From the NCBI GenBank assembly GCA_029780695.1, contig JAKOYD010000166.1, forward strand, positions 1-39,408: a stretch of 39,408 nt of DNA. The letters are read 5' to 3'. The position numbers and the translations under genes are program-made. The stretch is from Pseudomonadota bacterium (lineage in GTDB: Bacteria > Pseudomonadota > Gammaproteobacteria > Burkholderiales > Burkholderiaceae_C). A model generated the notes under the pieces. The model ran no database searches. It was not told where the DNA came from and was given only the letters and a program-made list of their open reading frames with translations. This document shows, piece by piece, positions 1 through 6,131 of the stretch. Positions within the stretch are counted from its first letter, which is position 1, and every line of letters begins with the position of its first letter.

Positions 1-121
1 TGATGCCATGCGCCATTGCGATCTTGGCTACTGACGCGCCCGGCTGTGCGCATTCGAGCAGGATCTGCTCTTTCAATTCGGCGCTGTAGTGCCTGCGCCT
101 TCTGACTATCTGCGTTGCCAT
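1..121 (-). CDS. tnpA: IS66-type accessory protein TnpA, N-terminal fragment
   Basis: The first 40 residues are visible; the gene runs off the left edge. It starts MATQIVRRRRHYSAELKEQ and continues with a segment containing CAQPGASVAKIAMAHGI. This is the basic N-terminus plus helix-turn-helix found in the small TnpA protein of IS66 elements, which is needed with TnpB and the TnpC transposase. The ATG is preceded by aaggag 13 nt upstream. Family assignment rests on recognising this N-terminal pattern; an IS3-type OrfA is the main alternative, but the PGASVAKIAMAHGI run fits IS66 better. Confidence 0.72.
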   Translation of the reverse strand, partial: MATQIVRRRRHYSAELKEQILLECAQPGASVAKIAMAHGI

Positions 122-200
122 CGTGTCCAGCTTCTCCTTACTGGACAGGATCGTTACAGCCTACTGCAGCAGATTCAAGATGGGTTCGCCGCGCGCATAC
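1..200 (-). mobile_element. IS66-family insertion sequence, one end (partial)
   Basis: This is the tnpA-proximal end of an insertion sequence that continues beyond the left edge. The minus strand encodes the start of an IS66-type TnpA, and about 80 nt of non-coding sequence lie between its start codon and position 200. I place the boundary at 200 because the next 8 nt (201-208, gctacaac) are exactly the end of a CRISPR repeat, followed by a full 30-nt spacer and an intact repeat. The IS tip read on the minus strand begins GTATGCGCG, reminiscent of the GTAAGCG-type tips of the IS66 family. IS66 elements make 8-bp target duplications, so gctacaac is probably one copy. The other end is not visible. 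Confidence 0.65.
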
Positions 201-864
201 GCTACAACCGCTGCGCAAGGATGCGGATCGGCTGGATTAGTGTAGCTATCCGGGGTGAGAGAGGGAGCTACAACTGTCCGCGCAGGACATGCACGACAGC
301 GGCCAGTGTAGCTATCCGGGGTGAGAGAGGGAGCTACAACCGGTGCTGTAGCTCATGCTGCACCGCCTTCAGTGTAGCTATCCGGGGTGAGAGAGGGAGC
401 TACAACGATCATGACAAACCCCACAGCCTCCAGCGCAGTGTAGCTATCCGGGGTGAGAGAGGGAGCTACAACCCTGTACGAGCTGGACTCTGGCGACACC
501 CGAGTGTAGCTATCCGGGGTGAGAGAGGGAGCTACAACTTTCAGGAGCCGAGTCATGAGCATCACCAAAGTGTAGCTATCCGGGGTGAGAGAGGGAGCTA
601 CAACGGTGGTGGCGTGATCCCGCTGCCCCTGATCAGTGTAGCTATCCGGGGTGAGAGAGGGAGCTACAACGCCTGACACGGCGCCGCGAGACATGGCGCT
701 AGTGTAGCTATCCGGGGTGAGAGAGGGAGCTACAACTGACACCAGCGTGGGGTTTTTCGCCAGCATAGTGTAGCTATCCGGGGTGAGAGAGGGAGCTACA
801 ACGGTGGCCGATCAGTAGCTCGGCGCGGGCGGAGTGTAGCTATCCGGGGTGAGAGAGGGAGAAC
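201..864 (-). CRISPR. CRISPR array, type II-C-like repeat, 10 spacers, interrupted by an IS
   Basis: Nine full 36-nt repeats start at 239, 305, 371, 437, 503, 569, 635, 701 and 767. A shortened repeat lies at 833-864 and an 8-nt remnant at 201-208. All ten spacers are exactly 30 nt (for example 209-238, 275-304, 803-832) and are unrelated to each other. On the minus strand the repeat begins GTTGTAGCTCCCTCTCTCAC and ends CCCGGATAGCTACACT. The meningococcal II-C (Cas9) repeat has the same beginning (GTTGTAGCTCCCT-TCTCA) and a similar end (GCTACAAT), hence the type and strand. Repeats are identical except the last, which lacks 4 nt. No cas9, cas1, cas2 or anti-repeat was found in the window. Confidence 0.93.
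833..864 (-). repeat. degenerate terminal CRISPR repeat (4-nt deletion)
   Basis: Relative to the other repeats, this copy lacks four bases near its right end on the plus strand (gag-aac instead of gagctacaac), so on the minus strand it reads GTTCTCCC instead of GTTGTAGCTCCC. It is the first repeat in the inferred crRNA direction. A degenerate repeat at that end is what has been described for type II-C arrays. The lost bases fall in the part expected to pair with tracrRNA. Confidence 0.85.
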
Positions 865-867
865 GGA

Positions 868-899
868 ATCGTGCTGGCGGGCAAACCCGCCATCACGAT
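868..899. other. hairpin between CRISPR array and lplT
   Basis: Arms atcgtgctggcggg (868-881) and cccgccatcacgat (886-899) are complementary except for one mismatch, with a short loop. Neither strand has a T-run after the stem, so it is not a standard intrinsic terminator. It sits 4 nt beyond the degenerate repeat. The rest of 865-1003 shows no gene. Confidence 0.6.
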
Positions 900-1003
900 C
901 CCGGCGCTTCGCGCATGTTAGCCATGGGTTTGTGCGAACGTCACCGCACTTACACACTCCCGCATTCCAATCGTCACATGCAAAGGCGCACATCCAGCGT
1001 CCG

Positions 1004-2251
1004 ATGACGCGGGGCATCGGGTTTCTGATCGCGGCACAGTTCGTGTCGGGGCTGGCCGACAACGCGCTGCTCATCGTGGCCATGGCGCGGCTGGCTGAGT
1101 TGGGGCAGAGCGCGTGGTTGGCACCGCTGCTGAAGGCGGTGTTCACGCTGGCTTATGTGCTGCTGGCGCCTTTCGTGGGTGCGCTGGCCGACCGCTGGCC
1201 CAAGGCGCGGGTCATGTTGGTAGCCAATGGGCTGAAGGCGCTGGCCTGCGCGCTGATGGCGCTGGCGGTCGATCCGCTGCTGGCGTTTGCGCTGGCGGGC
1301 GTGGGCGCGGCGGTGTATTCGCCCGCCAAGTACGGGCTGGTGACGGAGCTGTCACCGCGCGACCAACTGGTGCACGCCAACGGCTGGCTGGAGGTGACGA
1401 CGGTGGGCGCCATCATCCTGGGCACGGCGCTGGGCGGCGCGCTGGTGGGGCCGCTGTTGCAGTGGGATGCAGCGCGGGCGCTGGGCCATGCGCTGCCCGT
1501 CGGCACGGCGCTGGGCGCGGCGCTGCTGGTGGTGCTGGGGCTGTACGCGGTGGCGGGTGCGCTGAACCTGCTGATTCCGGCCAGCGGCACGCCGCTGCAC
1601 GCGATGCAAGCTTCGTTCAGCGCGCTGCTGGCGCGCTTTGGCCACGCGCAGCGCACGCTGTGGCGTGATGCGTTGGGCAGTGTGTCGTTGGGGGTGACCA
1701 CGCTGTTTTGGGGCGCGGGCGCCACGTTGCAGTTCGTGGTGCTGGCCTGGGCGCAGCACAACCTGGGCTTGAGCCTGTCGGGCGCCGCCTATCTGCAGGG
1801 CGTGGTGGCGATCGGCATTGGCGTTGGGGCGCTGGCGGCGGGGCGATGGGTGCGGCTGCAACAGGCGCCGCGCGTGCTGGCGCTGGGCGTGCTGATGGGG
1901 CTGGCGGTGCCGCTGCTGACGCTGGTGCACAGCGTGCCGGTGGCGGCGCCGCTGTTGGCCACGGTGGGCGCGCTGGCGGGCTTTTTTGTGGTGCCGATGA
2001 ACGCGCTGCTGCAGCACCGCGGCCAGCAACTGCTGGGCGCGGGCGAATCGATTGCGGTGCAGAACTTCAACGAAAACCTGTGCGTGCTGGCCATGTTGGG
2101 CGCCTACGCGGGTTTGCAGGCCGCGGGCTGGCCGCTGCACCGGCTGGCGTTTGGGCTGGGCGCCTTCGTGGCGGGCGGCGTGGGGCTGGTGATGTGGCGC
2201 TACCGCAAGTCGCAAGGACATTCATTGCTATTGAAAGAGAAGCAGACATGA
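1004..2251 (+). CDS. lplT: Lysophospholipid transporter LplT-like MFS protein
   Basis: A 415-residue inner-membrane protein of the major facilitator superfamily. It begins MTRGIGFLIAAQFVSGLADN; the AAQF-S-LADNALL segment is characteristic of LplT, which in E. coli flips lysophospholipids inward across the inner membrane for re-acylation by Aas. About 12 hydrophobic segments follow, with the MFS loop FVGALADRWPKARVM around residues 65-80 and SPAKYGLVTE near residue 108. I prefer the ATG at 1004 because it matches the family N-terminus; an in-frame ATG at 932 would add 24 residues of non-membrane character. There is no clear Shine-Dalgarno sequence. The stop overlaps the next start (ATGA), so it is co-translated with a glycosyltransferase. 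Aas is not seen nearby. Confidence 0.82.
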   Translation: MTRGIGFLIAAQFVSGLADNALLIVAMARLAELGQSAWLAPLLKAVFTLAYVLLAPFVGALADRWPKARVMLVANGLKALACALMALAVDPLLAFALAGVGAAVYSPAKYGLVTELSPRDQLVHANGWLEVTTVGAIILGTALGGALVGPLLQWDAARALGHALPVGTALGAALLVVLGLYAVAGALNLLIPASGTPLHAMQASFSALLARFGHAQRTLWRDALGSVSLGVTTLFWGAGATLQFVVLAWAQHNLGLSLSGAAYLQGVVAIGIGVGALAAGRWVRLQQAPRVLALGVLMGLAVPLLTLVHSVPVAAPLLATVGALAGFFVVPMNALLQHRGQQLLGAGESIAVQNFNENLCVLAMLGAYAGLQAAGWPLHRLAFGLGAFVAGGVGLVMWRYRKSQGHSLLLKEKQT

Positions 2252-3291
2252 AGATCATGATCGTCACCGACGCGTGGGAGCCGCAGGTCAACGGCGTGGT
2301 GCGCACGCTGAAGATGACCACGCGCCACCTGCACGAGATGGGGCACAGCACACACATCCTGTCGCCGCTCGACTTCAAGTCGATGCCCTGCCCCACTTAC
2401 CCCGAGATTTCGCTGGCGCTGGCCACGCGCGGCGCGGTGGCGCGGCACATCGACCGCGTGGCGCCCGATTGCCTGCACATCGCCACCGAGGGGCCGCTGG
2501 GCTGGGCCGCGCGCGGCGTGGCGCTGCGGCGCGGCTGGCCGTTTACCACGGCGTACCACAGCCGCTTTCCCGAATACGTGCAAGCGCGCGTGCGGGTGCC
2601 GCTGGGCTTCAGCTATGCGCTGCTGCGCAAGTTTCACAACGCCGGCCGCGCGACGCTGGCGCCCACGCCGGCCATCGTTCAGGATTTGCGCGCGCGCGGC
2701 TTCACGCAGGCGCGGCTGTGGTCGCGCGGGGTTAATCTGGAGGCGTTTTCGCCTGACGGCGCGCGGCTGGAGCGCACGAACAGCCCCGTGTTTCTGTACG
2801 TCGGCCGGCTGGCGGTGGAAAAGCAGGTGCACAAGTTTCTGGAGCTGGACCTGCCGGGCGAGAAATGGGTCGCCGGCACCGGGCCGGCCGAGGCCCGGTT
2901 GAAAGCGCAATACCCCCACGCGCGCTGGTTCGGCGTGCTCGGCGGTGACGATCTGGCCACCGTGTACCGCAGCGCCGACGTGATGGTGTTCCCCAGCGTG
3001 ACCGACACGTTTGGGCTGGTGATGGCCGAATCCATGGCCTGCGGCACGCCGGTGGCCGCCTACCCGGTGCCGGGGCCGATTGACGTGGTGGGGCGCGATT
3101 CGCCCGGTGGCGCGCTGGACGATGACTTGCGCGCCGCCTGCCTGGCAGCTTTGGCGAAGTCGCGCGATGGTGTGCGGCGCCACGCCGAGCAGTTCAACTG
3201 GCCGGCCGCCACGCGGCAGTTTGAGCAGGCGCTGGTGCGGCTGACGACGCAGCCGGGCGCCACGTCCGCGCGCAGCGAATCGATGGCGTGA
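2248..3291 (+). CDS. GT4-family glycosyltransferase
   Basis: 347 residues, GT-B fold. The start, MKIMIVTDAWEPQVNGVVRT, is the N-terminal donor/acceptor-site pattern of GT4 enzymes of the MgtA/PimB/SQD2 group, which add mannose or glucose to lipid acceptors. The C-terminal domain carries LYVGRLAVEKQ near residue 187 and, near residues 252-278, the conserved DTFGLVMAESMACGTPVAA nucleotide-sugar site. The start codon overlaps the LplT stop by 4 nt. Coupling with a lysophospholipid transporter suggests glycolipid or envelope lipid work; that is inference. The family call is firm; donor and acceptor are not known. Confidence 0.83.
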   Translation: MKIMIVTDAWEPQVNGVVRTLKMTTRHLHEMGHSTHILSPLDFKSMPCPTYPEISLALATRGAVARHIDRVAPDCLHIATEGPLGWAARGVALRRGWPFTTAYHSRFPEYVQARVRVPLGFSYALLRKFHNAGRATLAPTPAIVQDLRARGFTQARLWSRGVNLEAFSPDGARLERTNSPVFLYVGRLAVEKQVHKFLELDLPGEKWVAGTGPAEARLKAQYPHARWFGVLGGDDLATVYRSADVMVFPSVTDTFGLVMAESMACGTPVAAYPVPGPIDVVGRDSPGGALDDDLRAACLAALAKSRDGVRRHAEQFNWPAATRQFEQALVRLTTQPGATSARSESMA

Positions 3292-3343
3292 CTACAGATT
3301 GGCTTGACTATCCAAAAATCTCAGAAATGTGCGTTTTGCTCTC

Positions 3344-3358
3344 TCCCCCGCCGGGGGA
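3344..3358. repeat. short GC-rich palindrome
   Basis: tccccc and ggggga arms (3344-3349, 3353-3358) with a 3-nt loop. There is no T-run. It belongs with the C/G-rich inverted repeats seen again at 4930-5028 and 5143-5168. The rest of the 165-nt gap 3292-3456 holds a copy of the dispersed TTGATAGCT repeat and no gene. Confidence 0.5.
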
Positions 3359-3401
3359 AGGAGTCAAAGCAAATTCTGAGACTTCTTGCTGATCATGCAA
3401 A

Positions 3402-3422
3402 TTTGATAGCTGCTCGCGCTTG
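3402..3422 (+). repeat. dispersed TTGATAGCT repeat, copy 1
   Basis: Full match to the core ttgatagctgctcgcgctt, in the spacer between the convergent GT4 glycosyltransferase and thioesterase genes. It is the best copy in the window and is used here as the reference. Confidence 0.75.
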
Positions 3423-3456
3423 ATCTACCGCGACTCGCGGCCTGTTTGGCTTGAAA

Positions 3457-3879
3457 TCAGTCGCTGACCAGCGCGCGAATCCACTCCGGCAGCGCCACCG
3501 CCTTTTGCTGCGGAAAGTTGACCCAGATGGTGGTCGCGCCGCCCGCCGCGCAGACCACGCCCGGTTGCGCCACCTTCTCCATCGTCGCCCAGCTTTCGAA
3601 GGTGGTGCGGCCGGGGTCGCTGACGTACATCTTCAGCAGCACCTCGTCGGGGTATTCAAACTGGCGGTAGAAGTTGCAGAACGCGTTGACGATCACCGGG
3701 CCTTCGCCCTGCGCGTCGGGCACACAGCCGATGGAGCGGAACCAGTCGATGCGCGCCGTTTCCATGTAGCGGAAATAGGTGGTGTTGTTCAGGTGGCCCA
3801 TGGCGTCCATGTCGCCCCAGCGCACGGGGATGCGGGTTTCGAACACCAGTTTTTTCTGCTCAGGAATATCAATACGCAT
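3457..3879 (-). CDS. Hotdog-fold acyl-CoA thioesterase (4HBT/YbgC-like)
   Basis: 140 residues, the usual size for a single hotdog domain. It shows RWGDMDAMGHLNNTTYFRYM at residues 20-39, which contains the catalytic Asp of 4-hydroxybenzoyl-CoA/YbgC-type thioesterases (D-x-x-GHxNN). It should hydrolyse an acyl-CoA or aryl-CoA in the cytoplasm. The ATG follows aagg at good spacing. The gene lies downstream of the EamA transporter on the same strand, 123 nt away; that gap holds a C/G-rich hairpin, so joint transcription is uncertain. Substrate unknown. Confidence 0.85.
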   Translation of the reverse strand: MRIDIPEQKKLVFETRIPVRWGDMDAMGHLNNTTYFRYMETARIDWFRSIGCVPDAQGEGPVIVNAFCNFYRQFEYPDEVLLKMYVSDPGRTTFESWATMEKVAQPGVVCAAGGATTIWVNFPQQKAVALPEWIRALVSD

Positions 3880-4002
3880 GGGTTGCCTTCAGATTGGGGG
3901 CACGGCTTCCAGCGGGCAGCCGCGGAGCGGGCTTGGCCCGGCCGCTGGCTGCGCCCCCTTGAGGGGGAGAGCGCCGCAGGCGCTTTCGGGGGTGGGTGGT
4001 TG

Positions 4003-4920
4003 TCATTGGTGTGCCTTGATGGATGCCAGGATGCCGGCGGTGAACAACGCCGCTGCCGCCCATTGGGTAAGCGTGGGCCAGCGATGGTCCCACAAGAAGG
4101 AATAGACCAGCGCGAACAGGGTTTCGCTGACGATGAGTTGGCCGCAAAGGCTTGCGGAGAGTCGCTGGCTGGCCATGTTCCACAAGATGGTGGCCAGCCA
4201 GCTGCTGCCAAAGCCGATGGCCACCACGATCAGCGCGAACAGCGGCCAGCCCGGCTGCGCGGCCAGTTGCGGCAGCGGCGTGCCCAGGCCCAGCGCCAGC
4301 AGCAGCCCGCCCGCGCCGGTGGCCACGCCCAGCCAGTTGGCCCAGTCGGTGGCGCCGACCTCGGGGTGCCGACGCAGCCACGCGGCGTTGAGCAGCGCAA
4401 ACGCCGTCCAGCACGCCATGGCGGCCACGGACAAGCCGATGCCGCGCCAGTAGGTGGATTGATCCACTACTGTATTGATAGCTGCCTGCGCTTGCCCAGT
4501 GTGCGCCAGCGTGCTTTTTGCCATGAAAACCAGGCCCGCCAGCGTCAGCAGCAGCCCCGGCACCAGCGCCGCCCAGCGCAGGCCTTGCGGCTTGCCCAGC
4601 AGCATCACCCAGATCGGAATGGTGCCGACGATGAGCGCCGGCATCTCGGTGCCCGCGTCGCGGATCGCCAGCACCAGAATCCAGTAGTAACCCGTGAACC
4701 CCAGCACCGACAGCCACAGCGCCTCCCACGCCTGCCCCCACGTCGGCCTGCGCGCGCGGTGCCACGACACGGCCAGCACCGCCACCGACACCAGCCCGTA
4801 AACGACGAAGCGCCCCGCCGTCAGGTCGATGCCCGCAAAGCCCGCCACCATGCGCGGCGCCACGAACACCAGGCCCCACAGGGCGCCAGCGGCCAAGCCG
4901 GCGAGGATGCCGGTCATCAT
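4003..4920 (-). CDS. EamA/DMT-family transporter
   Basis: 305 residues with about ten hydrophobic segments in two halves, the layout of EamA (drug/metabolite transporter) permeases. The start MMTGILAGLAAGALWGLVFV matches the G-xxW-G first helix, and a second copy begins near residue 160 (GIGLSVAAMACWTAFALLNA). Start 4920 is chosen because ggag lies 8-9 nt upstream. The linker between the halves (about residues 137-155) is partly encoded by a copy of the dispersed TTGATAGCT repeat at 4473-4497, read antisense. Substrate unknown; exporters of amino acids or metabolites are typical. Confidence 0.82.
   Translation of the reverse strand: MMTGILAGLAAGALWGLVFVAPRMVAGFAGIDLTAGRFVVYGLVSVAVLAVSWHRARRPTWGQAWEALWLSVLGFTGYYWILVLAIRDAGTEMPALIVGTIPIWVMLLGKPQGLRWAALVPGLLLTLAGLVFMAKSTLAHTGQAQAAINTVVDQSTYWRGIGLSVAAMACWTAFALLNAAWLRRHPEVGATDWANWLGVATGAGGLLLALGLGTPLPQLAAQPGWPLFALIVVAIGFGSSWLATILWNMASQRLSASLCGQLIVSETLFALVYSFLWDHRWPTLTQWAAAALFTAGILASIKAHQ
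4473..4497 (+). repeat. dispersed TTGATAGCT repeat, copy 2, inside EamA gene
   Basis: Reads tattgatagctgcctgcgctt, one inserted base from the reference core. It lies antisense within the EamA coding region and supplies codons for roughly residues 142-149 in the loop between the two halves of the protein. Confidence 0.65.
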
Positions 4921-4929
4921 CGGTTGACT

Positions 4930-5028
4930 CCCTCTCCCGCTGGCGGGAGAGGGTTGGGGTGAGGGTCAGCGCGCGTCATGTGCCGGCGTGGGTTGCCCTC
5001 ACCCCTGCCCTCTCCCAGAGGGAGAGGG
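4930..5028. repeat. paired REP-like inverted repeats
   Basis: Two hairpins in opposite orientation: 4930-4953 (ccctctcccgc / gcgggagaggg) and 5008-5028 (ccctctccc / gggagaggg). Between them ttggggtgaggg (4954-4965) is complementary to ccctcacccctg (4996-5007) with few mismatches, so the whole 99 nt can also fold as one palindrome. This is the layout of a bacterial interspersed REP pair. It lies between the EamA gene start and the SDR stop. A further G/C hairpin is at 5143-5168 (tcccccc / gggggga). No gene is seen in 4921-5200. Confidence 0.65.
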
Positions 5029-5200
5029 AGCCATGGCCCACCATCTTCGATGGCACTGTCGGCATCACTGCCAATCCGACGGTCGCGGAGCAGACCATGC
5101 AAGCGACAGCCGTGCCCGGACCTGCGCCGGGCACTGGCTGTGTCCCCCCTCGCGCAGCAGCGGGGGGAAGGCGCGCAGCGACTCAGGGGGGTGTTTCACT

Positions 5201-5983
5201 TCACACCGCAAACCCATCATCCGCCGCGATCACCGCCCCATTCACGAAATGGCTCTGGTCGCTGGCCAGCATCATCAGCACCGCGTCCAGGTCTTTCGGC
5301 TCGCCCACGCGCTTGCGCGGCAGCATGTTGATGAGCTTCTGGCCCTGCTCGGTGCTCCAGTGGTGGTGGTTGATCTCGGTGTCGATGTAGCCGGGGCAGA
5401 TGGCGTTGACGTTGATGCCAAAGCGGCCCCACTCCAGCGCCATGGCCTTGGTCATCTGGATCACGGCCGCCTTGCTCATGCAGTACACGCCGATCTGCGG
5501 CAGCACCTTCAGCCCCGCCATCGACGCGATGTTGATGATGCGCCCGCCCGTGAAGCTGCCCGGCGCCGCGCCCTTGGCACGCGCGATCATGCGCTTGCCC
5601 ACTTCTTGCGCGACAAAGAAGGCGCCGCGCACGTTGGTGTTGAAGACGAAGTCGTAATCGTCCTCGCCCACGTCCTGGATGCGCTGCGTGGTGCTGACGC
5701 CCGAGTTGTTGATGAGGATGTCGATCGAGCCCATCTCGGTCTCGGCATGCGCCACGGCGCCCTTGATGGACTGCACGTCGGTCACGTCGCACTCCACCAC
5801 ATGCGCGTCGCCGCCTTCGCCTTCGATGCGGGCGCGCAAATCCTTCAGCTTCTCGACGCGGCGGCTGGCCAGCACCACGCCAGCGCCGGCGCGCGCCAGC
5901 GTGCGGGCAAATTCGGCGCCCAGGCCGCCCGAGGCGCCGGTGACAAAGGCCACGCGGCCGGACAAATCGATGCTGTAGGTCAT
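5201..5983 (-). CDS. SDR-family oxidoreductase
   Basis: 260 residues, classical short-chain dehydrogenase. The Rossmann glycine motif TGASGGLG is near residues 15-22, NNSG near residue 95, a Ser in IINIASMAG, and the catalytic YCMSK (Y-x3-K) near residue 173. The start MTYSIDLSGRVAFVTGA was chosen because aggaaaag precedes it and because the region upstream is not SDR-like. It is divergent from ETF-QO with about 150 nt between starts. Relatives act on beta-hydroxyacyl or alcohol substrates with NAD(P)H; the substrate here is not known. Confidence 0.87.
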   Translation of the reverse strand: MTYSIDLSGRVAFVTGASGGLGAEFARTLARAGAGVVLASRRVEKLKDLRARIEGEGGDAHVVECDVTDVQSIKGAVAHAETEMGSIDILINNSGVSTTQRIQDVGEDDYDFVFNTNVRGAFFVAQEVGKRMIARAKGAAPGSFTGGRIINIASMAGLKVLPQIGVYCMSKAAVIQMTKAMALEWGRFGINVNAICPGYIDTEINHHHWSTEQGQKLINMLPRKRVGEPKDLDAVLMMLASDQSHFVNGAVIAADDGFAV

Positions 5984-6131
5984 GGTTCTTTTCCTGTGAA
6001 GATGGCGGCGGGGCCGACAGGCGCCGATGATGCCCGAGGCGTGCCTAAAATCGGTCACGCATCCGACACGGCCGCCCGCGCGCGCCGAAGACAATGTCGG
6101 CCATTATTTCAAACACGATGAGAGGCGCCCC

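Noticed and set aside
89..766. Open frames on both strands across the CRISPR array giving repetitive peptides
   Set aside because: They are translations of 36-nt repeats plus 30-nt spacers (66 nt, divisible by 3, so frames stay open). Not genes.
865..1003. Possible tracrRNA next to the array
   Set aside because: No anti-repeat complementary to the repeat was found here or, by eye, elsewhere in the window. The only structure is the 868-899 hairpin.
1352..3183. Long antisense frames opposite lplT and the glycosyltransferase
   Set aside because: His/Arg/Gln-rich mirror frames caused by high GC in the third codon position; no motifs.
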